Shown here one piece after another: positions 8,571 to 16,153 of a stretch of 22,424 nucleotides of DNA. Every line of letters starts with the position of its first letter. Positions within the stretch are counted from its first letter, which is position 1. A program made the translations under genes and the position numbers. The DNA is taken from assembly GCA_030149115.1 (NCBI GenBank), contig JASBSE010000239.1, positions 1 to 22,424 on the forward strand, written 5' to 3'. A model generated the notes under the pieces. It saw only the letters and a list, made by a program, of their open reading frames with translations, was not told where the DNA came from and ran no database searches. The stretch is from Winogradskyella sp. Its GTDB lineage: Bacteria; Bacteroidota; Bacteroidia; Flavobacteriales; Flavobacteriaceae.

Positions 8571-8578
8571 GCTTTATT

Positions 8579-9385
8579 TTGAATAAAAAACGACTATATT
8601 CCATAATAGCTATCATAATTTTGATAGCTATTTATGTTTTTGAGCATTACCTAAATTCAGAAGAAAAATCGGCTATTGTAGAAGAAGGTAAACAACCTAA
8701 AACAGAAACCAACGAATACTTTTTGCCTAGTAGCACAACAGGTCAGGTGGTGCATCATCAAAATTATTCATTGTCTTATAGTGAACCTCACGAACAGGCA
8801 GAGTGGGTAGCATATGAACTTAAGTCCTCACATTTGAGTTCTACGAATTTTGAAAGACCATATTTTGAAATTGATAATGCGGTAAAAAGTGGAGCAGCAC
8901 ATTGGAGAAACTATAAGCAATCGGGTTACGATCGAGGGCATCTTTGTCCTGCAGGAGATCGTAGGTTTAGTAAAGCGGCACACGATGAAACCTTTTTAAC
9001 TAGTAATATTAGTCCGCAAGAACATCAATTTAATTCTGGTGTGTGGAACAGACTAGAACAAAAAGTAAGGTATTGGGCTAAAAAGTATGATGGAGTTTTT
9101 GTTGTCACTGGTGGAATTTTAAAAGAGGGTTTAAAAACAATAGGTGATGAGCAGGTTGCTGTGCCAAATCAGTTTTATAAAATTGTATTAGATAATACCA
9201 ACGGAAAGCCTAAAGTATTGGCTTTTCTGTTGAATCATAATGACTCAGATTTGCCATTGTATAAGTTTGTGGTATCTGTAGATGAGGTTGAAAAATTAAC
9301 AGGAATAGATTTCTTCCCAGCACTAGATGATGCTATTGAAAATAAAATTGAAGTGTCGAGTAGTTACAAAAATTGGAGTTTCTAA
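8579..9385 (+). CDS. DNA/RNA non-specific endonuclease (NUC family)
   Basis: The 268-residue enzyme is a beta-beta-alpha-metal nuclease of the Serratia NUC family, which cuts single- and double-stranded DNA and RNA. The motif YDRGHLCP gives catalytic His121; Asn152 in the QEHQFNSGVW segment is the likely magnesium ligand, and Glu160 a further site residue. An N-terminal hydrophobic helix (about 7-22) acts as a signal peptide or anchor, so the enzyme is exported or held at the outside of the inner membrane. The start is TTG (8579-8581): this is the only start codon between the upstream stop and the hydrophobic helix apart from rarer ATT codons. It lies eight bases after the PafA-type gene and is surely cotranscribed. 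Confidence 0.9.
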   Translation: MNKKRLYSIIAIIILIAIYVFEHYLNSEEKSAIVEEGKQPKTETNEYFLPSSTTGQVVHHQNYSLSYSEPHEQAEWVAYELKSSHLSSTNFERPYFEIDNAVKSGAAHWRNYKQSGYDRGHLCPAGDRRFSKAAHDETFLTSNISPQEHQFNSGVWNRLEQKVRYWAKKYDGVFVVTGGILKEGLKTIGDEQVAVPNQFYKIVLDNTNGKPKVLAFLLNHNDSDLPLYKFVVSVDEVEKLTGIDFFPALDDAIENKIEVSSSYKNWSF

Positions 9386-9396
9386 TAAGTCTTTTC

Positions 9397-9417
9397 ATGC
9401 TGGACGTATTTCAGCAT
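9397..9417. terminator. Possible weak bidirectional terminator
   Basis: ATGCTGGA (9397-9404) pairs with TTCAGCAT (9410-9417) around a five-base loop, with one G-T wobble. It sits between the convergent gene ends at 9385 and 9427. Neither strand has a strong T-run right after the stem, so termination is uncertain. Confidence 0.35.
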
Positions 9418-9426
9418 ATCACTTTC

Positions 9427-10275
9427 TTATTTAAACTTTGATATTATCCCTTCCCAACGCAAGTTTCTAATAAATTTACCCTCATCTTTAGAAACCAGAA
9501 ATTCAGTTTTTGAGGATTTAGCTTTAAAATAGCCAGCCATATAATCTCTAAACAACCTAAAATTGCCTTTCTTTGATGTCAATTTTATAGCAGAAATTAA
9601 AGTAATCCAAAAACCATAGCGCATTTTATACATCGCTTCACCTTGTAGGTATTTAGAAGCCTTATTATACGATTGTCCTGTAGGTTTTAGGTGTTTTACA
9701 TGAAGTGTTTCGTCTGTTAGAATGTCCCAGCCATGAAATTTTGCCAATAACTCATCCACAGTATCCCAACCCATAGAAGGTTTTAGTTGCCCAATTTGAT
9801 TAAAGCAGGTTTTACTATAAGCTTTCAAGGCACCTCTAATATGATCTTTATTGGTAAGGTTTTCAAGAATCCATTGGTTGTCTTTTTCGATATAACAAAA
9901 ACCAGAAGCCATACCAAGTTTAGTGTTTTTGCTAAAATGATTAGCTAGCGTTTCTAAATAATTATCCGGAAAAATGAGGTCGGCATCAAACTTACAAATC
10001 ACATCATAGTTATCGTCTAAAGTTTCGAAACCTTTATAAAACGCATTTATAATTTTAGAGCCTGGTAGATGCTGGTCTGATGATTTTGAAATCACCTGAG
10101 AAATCCAAGGATATGTTTTTGAATAACCATCAACAATAGCTTCTGTTTGGTCTGTAGAGTTGTCATTGACTACAATCAGCTTTTGAGGTAAAAGCGTTTG
10201 GTTGACTAGAGACTCTAGTGTTTTGCCAATAAAAGCATCTTCGTTATGAGCAGGTATGATGATGTAGAAATTCAA
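9427..10275 (-). CDS. Glycosyltransferase family 2
   Basis: The 282-residue protein is a GT-A fold glycosyltransferase. It opens with the family 2 signature IIPAHNEDAFIGKTLESL and VVNDNSTD (about 6-42), and the metal- and nucleotide-sugar-binding DAD is at 97-99 (CKFDADLIFP). No membrane helices are evident, so it works at the cytoplasmic face. Donor and acceptor sugars cannot be read from the sequence. The start codon is TTG (10275-10273): an in-frame TGA at 10281-10279 precedes it, no ATG is available, and the fold's first strand begins at residue 2. It is the last of three genes with a small methyltransferase and a KAS III-like enzyme, which suggests a glycolipid or other surface glycoconjugate (inference). 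Confidence 0.88.
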   Translation of the reverse strand: MNFYIIIPAHNEDAFIGKTLESLVNQTLLPQKLIVVNDNSTDQTEAIVDGYSKTYPWISQVISKSSDQHLPGSKIINAFYKGFETLDDNYDVICKFDADLIFPDNYLETLANHFSKNTKLGMASGFCYIEKDNQWILENLTNKDHIRGALKAYSKTCFNQIGQLKPSMGWDTVDELLAKFHGWDILTDETLHVKHLKPTGQSYNKASKYLQGEAMYKMRYGFWITLISAIKLTSKKGNFRLFRDYMAGYFKAKSSKTEFLVSKDEGKFIRNLRWEGIISKFK

Positions 10276-10298
10276 ATTTCAAATTTTAAACTTCAAAT
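10271..10298. repeat. Heptamer tandem repeat at a start codon
   Basis: TTCAAAT occurs at 10271-10277, 10278-10284 and 10292-10298, with a degenerate copy TTTAAAC at 10285-10291, giving four 7-base units in a row. The array covers the TTG start of the glycosyltransferase gene and most of the 33-base gap to the methyltransferase stop. Confidence 0.6.
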
Positions 10299-10308
10299 CT
10301 AAAGAATT

Positions 10309-10836
10309 CTACTCGGAAATTCTTTCTGCATAAACAATATAATACCGATTTGTAAACCGTCTTAAAAGAGGTCTTATGCCAACCTTTTTTACAGGATTGG
10401 TCCATTGTTGTCGGTCTATAATTTTCCAACCTGTTTTTTCTAATAGCCAATCGAGTTGCCAATCTTCAAACTCATGGTAGTGTCTGTCCCATTTATCGGT
10501 TTTACTTCTGTAAGCTGAAGCAAACCATAATCTTAGAGGAACACTAATAACAAGTTTTTTAGACTTAATTGATTTTAAAACCTCGTAAGGGGAGAGTAAG
10601 TGTTCAAAAATTTCAAAAGCAGTAACAACATCGGCAGAAGAATTTTCTATTGTAGAACGGTCTTCGTCAAGGTCTTCGCCTTTGGTGTTTTCAACAGTAT
10701 AACCTTCAGAAATCATAATTTCCGAAAAAGGATTTCTTACACCTAAATCTAAAATAGTTTCAGATGTTGAAATGTGTTTTTGTAAAAACTGAAGTGTGAG
10801 TTTAAATCGCTTGTTAGGATATGTTTTTTCGTACAT
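10309..10836 (-). CDS. Small SAM-dependent methyltransferase-like protein
   Basis: The 175-residue protein has a class I methyltransferase core. Motif I is ILDLGVRNPF (28-37), where the usual second glycine cluster (GxG) is replaced by RNP; post-motif acidic residues and ADVVTAFEIFEHLLSP (about 69-84) fit motifs II-III. A Trp/His-rich part (RHYHEFEDWQLDWLLEKTGW) near 118-137 matches the C-terminal region of methyltransferases that modify sugars or lipids. It lies 30 bases downstream of the KAS III-like gene and 33 bases upstream of the glycosyltransferase, so all three share a transcript. The substrate is unknown, and the altered glycine motif leaves some doubt about SAM binding. Confidence 0.75.
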   Translation of the reverse strand: MYEKTYPNKRFKLTLQFLQKHISTSETILDLGVRNPFSEIMISEGYTVENTKGEDLDEDRSTIENSSADVVTAFEIFEHLLSPYEVLKSIKSKKLVISVPLRLWFASAYRSKTDKWDRHYHEFEDWQLDWLLEKTGWKIIDRQQWTNPVKKVGIRPLLRRFTNRYYIVYAERISE

Positions 10837-10866
10837 TACATTTCCGCAACAGCGGTAATAGTTTTA

Positions 10867-11925
10867 TTAATATCTGTAAACAATAGCATTGATATGCATA
10901 CCAGCGCCAACACTTGCAAATATAATAACATCTCCTTTATTGATTTGGTGGTCTTCAAGTTTATTGTTTCTTATTAAATCGAAAAGGGTAGGTACTGTTG
11001 CAACAGAACTGTTTCCTAATTTATGAATGCTCATTGGCATAATACCTTCTGGAGCCTGCGCTTTAAAAAGTCTGTAGAAACGTTTTATGATGGCTTCGTC
11101 CATTTTTTCGTTAGCCTGATGGATGAGTACTTTCTTTACTTCAGAAATGTCTACACCACTTTTTTCTAAACAATCTTTCATCGCTTGTGCTACATTAGTG
11201 AGCGCAAATTCATAGATTTTGCGTCCATGCATTTTTATGTAGCGCGTGTCAGGACATAAGTCTTTATTATTGGAATTTCCAAAAAACAAATAATATGCTT
11301 CATCGTAAGTGAAAGAAGCTGACTCATGTGCTAAAATACCATCATTACCATCTGTTGCTTCAACAATACTTGCGCCAGCACCATCTGAGTATATCATAGA
11401 GTCTCTATCGTGTTTGTCTACAACACGAGATAAAGTTTCTGCACCAATCACAAGACAACGTTTTGCCATACCAGCCTTGATGTAAGCTTGAGCCTGTATA
11501 ACACCTTCTACCCAACCAGGACAGCCAAAAAGAATATCATAAGCAACGCATTTTGGATTTTTAATACGTAAACTGTGTTTGATACGTGAGGCTAAACATG
11601 GTAAAATATCACTTTGAATAGTATTGGCTTTTACATCACCAAAATTGTGTGCGCAAATAATATAGTCTATTGTTTCAGGATCTATATTAGCATCATCAAT
11701 AGCTTTTTGCGCGGCAAGAAAACCAATGTCTGAAGCGACTAACTGATCGTCTGCATATCGACGCTCAACAATACCTGTAATGTCTTTGAATTTCTCTACG
11801 ATGACTTCATTTGGATAGTCTATTGTAGAACCGTCTGCATTTAGAAATTGATGTTGGTGAAAATCTTCGTTTTTTTCTACATCTTTTGGAATGTAACTAC
11901 CAGTGCCTGTGATCTTAATTCCCAT
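10867..11925 (-). CDS. 3-oxoacyl-ACP synthase III family enzyme (KAS III-like)
   Basis: The 352-residue thiolase-fold enzyme has the full KAS III catalytic triad: Cys135 in DILFGCPGW, His269 in VLIHQAN and Asn305 in LGNSSVAT. Such enzymes join an acyl thioester to an ACP-bound or CoA-bound extender. The insertions around residues 20-45 and 205-225, and FGCPGW in place of the common DAACxG-type sequence, suggest a specialised member and not the housekeeping FabH. It is the first gene of an operon with a methyltransferase and a glycosyltransferase, pointing to a secondary lipid or glycolipid product (inference). I found no exact TAnnTTTG box before it; GAGG two bases before the ATG is probably chance, as this phylum rarely uses Shine-Dalgarno pairing. 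Confidence 0.85.
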   Translation of the reverse strand: MGIKITGTGSYIPKDVEKNEDFHQHQFLNADGSTIDYPNEVIVEKFKDITGIVERRYADDQLVASDIGFLAAQKAIDDANIDPETIDYIICAHNFGDVKANTIQSDILPCLASRIKHSLRIKNPKCVAYDILFGCPGWVEGVIQAQAYIKAGMAKRCLVIGAETLSRVVDKHDRDSMIYSDGAGASIVEATDGNDGILAHESASFTYDEAYYLFFGNSNNKDLCPDTRYIKMHGRKIYEFALTNVAQAMKDCLEKSGVDISEVKKVLIHQANEKMDEAIIKRFYRLFKAQAPEGIMPMSIHKLGNSSVATVPTLFDLIRNNKLEDHQINKGDVIIFASVGAGMHINAIVYRY

Positions 11926-12050
11926 TACCTCAAAATTTGCTATTAATTTACTAAACTAGTTAAACTCTAATACATGAGAATAAATTAATCTTGTAAAAGT
12001 GATATTTTTTTTGAATTCTTAATTATTCTGTTTTTTGTTACAAATACCAC

Positions 12051-12080
12051 AAAAAAAGTGCTCAAAATGAGCACTTTTTT
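12051..12080 (-). terminator. Rho-independent terminator of gcvP
   Basis: GTGCTCA (12058-12064) pairs with TGAGCAC (12068-12074) around an AAA loop, extended by six A-T pairs on each side. Read on the minus strand it ends in a run of T, 22 bases after the gcvP stop. The A/T flanks would also allow plus-strand termination. Confidence 0.9.
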
Positions 12081-12101
12081 AATTTATGTTAATATTAAAT
12101 A

Positions 12102-14951
12102 CTAAGCTTCTATAAAATCTTCAATAGGAGCACAACTACACATTAAGTTTCTGTCTCCATAAGCATCATCAACTCGTCTAACACTTGGCCAAAACTTATT
12201 GTCTCTAATATAGTCTAGAGGAAATGCTGCTGCTTCGCGACTATATGGTAATAGCCATTCGTCTGAAGTTAACATGTCTAACGTGTGAGGTGCATTTTTT
12301 AATACATTGTTAGGTTCTTCTTTAGAAGCGTTATCTATTTCTTGACGAATAGAAATCATTGCATCGCAAAAACGATCCATTTCAGCTTTGCTTTCACTTT
12401 CTGTTGGTTCTATCATCATAGTGCCAGCAACAGGGAAAGATACCGTTGGTGCATGGAAACCATAATCCATTAAGCGTTTAGCAATGTCTGTAACTTCAAT
12501 GCCATTGGCTTTAAAATCGCGACAGTCTATAATCATTTCGTGAGCGGCTCTACCATTTTCACCTGTATATAAGGTTGGATAAAAACCTTCTAAACGTTCT
12601 TTGATATAATTGGCATTAAGTATGGCTGCTTCGGTAGCTTGCTTTAATCCTTTAGCACCTAGCATTGAGATATAGCCATAAGAAATAAGACATACTAATG
12701 CAGAACCAAAAGGTGCGGCAGAAATTGCAGAAATAGATTGATGTCCACCGGTTTTAATAATTGGGTTACCAGGTAAGAATGGTACTAGTTGTTCTGCAAC
12801 ACAAATAGGGCCAACACCAGGCCCACCTCCGCCATGAGGAATAGCAAAGGTTTTGTGTAAGTTAAGGTGACAAACATCAGCACCAATATTTCCAGGATTG
12901 GTTAAACCAACTTGCGCATTCATGTTTGCACCATCCATATAAACTTGTCCGCCATTATCGTGGATGATTTGGGTAATTTCTTTAATTGCAGATTCGTAAA
13001 CACCATGCGTAGATGGGTATGTTACCATTAAAGCAGAAAGGTTGTCCTTATGTAATTCTGCTTTTTCTCTTAAATCATCAACATCTATATTACCATCTTC
13101 TGAGGCTTTTGTTACAACTACTTTCATACCTGCCATAACTGCACTTGCAGGATTTGTTCCGTGTGCAGACGATGGAATTAAGCAAATGTTTCTATGATGA
13201 TCTCCACGAGATTCGTGATAGGCTTTAATAACCATAAGACCAGCAAATTCACCTTGTGCACCAGAGTTTGGTTGTAAAGATGTTGCAGCAAAGCCAGTGA
13301 TTTCGGTAAGCTGGTTTTCTAATGTGTTTAGCATTAGTTGGTAACCGGCAGCTTGTTCTTTTGGCGCAAATGGATGCATATTTCCCCAACTTGGCCAACT
13401 AAGAGGTAACATTTCTGATGCAGCATTGAGCTTCATAGTACAAGAACCTAAAGAAATCATAGAGTGATTTAATGCCAAATCTTTACGCTCTAATTTTTTG
13501 ATGTAGCGCATTAATTCTGTTTCAGAATGGTAAGCGTTAAAAACATCAAAAGTTAAAAATTCTGTTTGGCGTTTTAAGTGATCTGGAATTGTGTTAGCTT
13601 CAGAAATTGATGTAATCTCATCTGTAGTTGTTTCTGTTACTGCTTCAAAAATTGAAATAATTTCATTTAAGTCTGAAATTGTAGTTGTTTCATTTATAGC
13701 AATAGTAACAGTATTGTTATCTGGATAATAGAAGTTAACTTCTTTTTTTACTGCTTCGTACTTTACTTTTACAGGATCTGCCTTTATTTGAATAGTGTCA
13801 AAGTAATGTGTGTTTACTTGTTCTAAGCCTAATTTTTCTAAAGCAGAAGCTAAAGTTGCTGTTGTGTTCTGAACTTTATTAGCAATAAACTCTAAACCTT
13901 TTGGTCCATGATATACTGCATACATTCCTGCCATAACAGCTAATAATACCTGAGCGGTACAAATGTTAGAGGTCGCTTTATCTCTTTTGATATGTTGTTC
14001 TCTGGTTTGCAATGCCATACGCAAAGCTCTGTTGCCGTCTGTGTCTTTTGTTACACCTATAATACGACCAGGCACATCTCGCTTGTATGCTTCTTTTGTT
14101 GCAAAATAAGCAGCGTGAGGACCACCATAACCCATTGGTATACCAAAACGTTGTGTAGTACCAACAACCACATCCGCACCAAATTTTCCTGGGGCTTCTA
14201 ACTTAATTAAGCTTAAAATGTCTGCGGCTACAGCTACTTTGATATTTTGTGCATTAGCTTTTTCAATAAAGGATTTTATGTCTGTGATTTGTCCGTTTTT
14301 ACCTGGATATTGTAAAAGCGCACCAAAATATTCATCAGATAGATTATACTCAGCTTCATTACCAATTTCTAATTCTATACCAATCGGAATTGCTCTGGTT
14401 TCTAACAAGGAAATAGTTTGTGGTAAGACTAAATCTGAGACAAAGAATTTATTGACACCTGCTTTCTTCTGAGCACGATCTCTAATTGCAAACAATAAAC
14501 TCATTGCTTCTGCAGCTGCAGTACTTTCATCTAAAAGGGATGCATTGGCAATTTCCATACCAGTTAAATCAATAACCATAGTTTGGAAGTTTAATAGAGC
14601 TTCTAAACGACCTTGAGCTATTTCTGCTTGGTAAGGTGTGTAAGCTGTATACCAACCTGGGTTTTCTAAAATATTTCGCTGAATAACAGCTGGTAAATTA
14701 GAAGGGTGGTACCCTAAGCCTATATAAGATTTGAAAACTTTATTAAGCTGAGAAAGTTTGTTTATATGATGTAAATACTCTTGCTCGCTCATTGCAGGCT
14801 CTAGGTCTAAATCTTTTTTTAATCTAATACCTGCAGGAATAGTTTCTGAAACTAATTGGTCTATACTTGTAACACCTATGGTGTTTAACATAGCTTTTTT
14901 TTCGTCTTGGTTTGGGCCAATGTGTCTAAGTGCAAAGGAGGTCGTATCCAT
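12102..14951 (-). CDS. gcvP: Glycine dehydrogenase (decarboxylating), P protein
   Basis: This is the single-chain P protein of the glycine cleavage system (949 residues, the normal length). It decarboxylates glycine on pyridoxal phosphate and passes the aminomethyl group to lipoyl-H protein. The N terminus SFALRHIGPNQDEKKAML is typical. The PLP-binding lysine is Lys700 in HLNLHKTFAIPHGGGG, followed by the glycine-rich loop. The paired N- and C-terminal halves expected for the alpha-beta fused form are both complete. It stands alone: no gcvT or gcvH gene is next to it, as is common in Bacteroidota. A -7 box lies at 14986-14979 and a strong terminator at 12051-12080, so it is probably a single-gene transcript. 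Confidence 0.97.
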   Translation of the reverse strand: MDTTSFALRHIGPNQDEKKAMLNTIGVTSIDQLVSETIPAGIRLKKDLDLEPAMSEQEYLHHINKLSQLNKVFKSYIGLGYHPSNLPAVIQRNILENPGWYTAYTPYQAEIAQGRLEALLNFQTMVIDLTGMEIANASLLDESTAAAEAMSLLFAIRDRAQKKAGVNKFFVSDLVLPQTISLLETRAIPIGIELEIGNEAEYNLSDEYFGALLQYPGKNGQITDIKSFIEKANAQNIKVAVAADILSLIKLEAPGKFGADVVVGTTQRFGIPMGYGGPHAAYFATKEAYKRDVPGRIIGVTKDTDGNRALRMALQTREQHIKRDKATSNICTAQVLLAVMAGMYAVYHGPKGLEFIANKVQNTTATLASALEKLGLEQVNTHYFDTIQIKADPVKVKYEAVKKEVNFYYPDNNTVTIAINETTTISDLNEIISIFEAVTETTTDEITSISEANTIPDHLKRQTEFLTFDVFNAYHSETELMRYIKKLERKDLALNHSMISLGSCTMKLNAASEMLPLSWPSWGNMHPFAPKEQAAGYQLMLNTLENQLTEITGFAATSLQPNSGAQGEFAGLMVIKAYHESRGDHHRNICLIPSSAHGTNPASAVMAGMKVVVTKASEDGNIDVDDLREKAELHKDNLSALMVTYPSTHGVYESAIKEITQIIHDNGGQVYMDGANMNAQVGLTNPGNIGADVCHLNLHKTFAIPHGGGGPGVGPICVAEQLVPFLPGNPIIKTGGHQSISAISAAPFGSALVCLISYGYISMLGAKGLKQATEAAILNANYIKERLEGFYPTLYTGENGRAAHEMIIDCRDFKANGIEVTDIAKRLMDYGFHAPTVSFPVAGTMMIEPTESESKAEMDRFCDAMISIRQEIDNASKEEPNNVLKNAPHTLDMLTSDEWLLPYSREAAAFPLDYIRDNKFWPSVRRVDDAYGDRNLMCSCAPIEDFIEA

Positions 14952-14978
14952 TCTTTATTCTGCTATTTTTTTGATATG

Positions 14979-14986
14979 CAAAAATA
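14979..14986 (-). promoter_or_regulatory. -7 promoter element of gcvP
   Basis: Minus-strand TATTTTTG is an exact TAnnTTTG match, leaving 27 bases before the ATG at 14951. The leader is too short for a glycine riboswitch. Confidence 0.55.
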
Positions 14987-15060
14987 CAGAAAACCACTAT
15001 TTTATTGAGTATTGAGAATTAAAGTTTTTAACCGAAAATGTAGGTTATTAACACAATGAT

Positions 15061-15068
15061 TATTTTTG
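15061..15068 (+). promoter_or_regulatory. -7 promoter element directly before the membrane protein gene
   Basis: TATTTTTG, an exact TAnnTTTG match, is four bases from the ATG at 15073. If used, the mRNA would start at or within a base or two of the start codon. Confidence 0.5.
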
Positions 15069-15072
15069 TTAA

Positions 15073-15906
15073 ATGCGTGTTTTAAGGCAAATATTTAATT
15101 TTTACATCAACAGTAGTATTCATGTAGCTTTAGCTGCAGTGGCTATGACTTGTGTAACGTTACTTCAGTTTGAATTAGGATATAATAAAAATGTACTAGC
15201 CTTTATTTTTTTAGCCACTATAACTGGTTACAATTTTGTAAAATATTTTGGTATCGCTAAATTTCATCACAGAGGTTTAGCCGCTTGGCTGAAGGCAATT
15301 CAGATATTTTCATTACTTGCCTTTTTGGGTATGTGTTACTATGCCTTAAAGTTAAATGCAAATTCACTTGTTTACCTTTCTGTTTTTGGGATTATAACGT
15401 TTTTGTATGCAATACCTTTACTGCCAATGCGATACTTTAGGGATAATCAAAAAAACTTAAGACAGGTTAGTGGGCTAAAGGTTTATATTATAGCATTTGT
15501 TTGGGTATTTACTACAGTCTTTTTGCCATTAATTGAGAATAGTTATCATATTAACAGCGATGTTGTAATAACGGGAGTCCAACGTTTTGTTTTTGTAATT
15601 GTATTAATGCTTCCTTTTGAGATTAGAGACCTTATTTACGATAGTGTAAAACTAGCGACAATTCCTCAACAAATTGGTGTGAGAAATACCAAAATTATAG
15701 GTGTCTTGTTGCTATTGATATTTTTCTTTTTAGAGTTTTTTAAAGATAATATGAGCAATTTGGATATAGTTTCGAATTTTGTAATACTTATGATTACACT
15801 CCTTTTTGTTTTGTTTGCTCACAAAAAACAATCGCAATATTATAGTGCTTTTTGGGTGGAAAGTCTGCCAATTTTATGGCTGGTAATTTTATTGATGCTT
15901 AGCTAA
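15073..15906 (+). CDS. Polytopic membrane protein, distantly UbiA-like
   Basis: The 277-residue protein has about eight hydrophobic segments covering nearly its whole length. LPFEIRDLIYDSVKLATIPQQIG (about 180-202), with Asp186 and Asp190, resembles the second aspartate motif of UbiA prenyltransferases. The first motif, normally NxxxDxxxD, is reduced to YNFVKYFGIAKF (53-64), so the metal-diphosphate site is incomplete. It could be a diverged UbiA-superfamily protein that lost or changed its activity, or an unrelated membrane protein; I favour the former at moderate confidence. It diverges from gcvP (121 bases between the starts). Its last 18 bases overlap the convergent anti-sigma-like gene. 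Confidence 0.7.
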   Translation: MRVLRQIFNFYINSSIHVALAAVAMTCVTLLQFELGYNKNVLAFIFLATITGYNFVKYFGIAKFHHRGLAAWLKAIQIFSLLAFLGMCYYALKLNANSLVYLSVFGIITFLYAIPLLPMRYFRDNQKNLRQVSGLKVYIIAFVWVFTTVFLPLIENSYHINSDVVITGVQRFVFVIVLMLPFEIRDLIYDSVKLATIPQQIGVRNTKIIGVLLLLIFFFLEFFKDNMSNLDIVSNFVILMITLLFVLFAHKKQSQYYSAFWVESLPILWLVILLMLS

Positions 15907-16146
15907 TTCTTCGTCAAACTGGTGCTTTATCTTGTTGCGTTCATCATTCTTTAGACAATCAACTTTAGCATGTTCGATAGTGTTAGTTAATTTATTGTTT
16001 TTACTAGAATATGCCCTTGTAACACGACACCATGAAAGTCTTAAGGCTAATTTTATACGTTCCCAACCTGTGGCTTCTCCATATTGAGATTTGTCACAAA
16101 TATGTTTGGCTTCTTCGCAGCTAATAAATAAAAAACTTTTTTTCAT
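15889..16146 (-). CDS. Small anti-sigma-like protein with degenerate zinc motif
   Basis: The 85-residue protein follows the ECF sigma factor gene after seven bases, the usual place for a zinc-binding anti-sigma (ZAS/zf-HC2) protein. The segment ICDKSQYGEATGWERIKL (16-33) followed by LRLSWCRVTR (35-44) lines up with the family pattern HxxxCxxC, but His is Arg36 and the last Cys is Thr43; only Cys40 remains. There are no membrane helices, so if it restrains the sigma factor it would do so in solution and without the standard zinc site. Codon use and coupling to the sigma gene support its being real. Its 3' end overlaps the convergent membrane protein gene by 18 bases. Function is inferred mainly from position. 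Confidence 0.65.
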   Translation of the reverse strand: MKKSFLFISCEEAKHICDKSQYGEATGWERIKLALRLSWCRVTRAYSSKNNKLTNTIEHAKVDCLKNDERNKIKHQFDEELAKHQ

Positions 16147-16153
16147 TTTGATT

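Noticed and set aside
11926..12050. Search for a promoter before the KAS III-like gene
   Set aside because: I found no exact TAnnTTTG on the minus strand here; TAGTTTAG and similar strings have mismatches, so I did not annotate a promoter.
14952..15060. Possible glycine riboswitch before gcvP
   Set aside because: The region is about 120 bases and shared with a divergent promoter; the gcvP leader after its -7 box would be about 25 bases, too short for the riboswitch, and no conserved core is visible.
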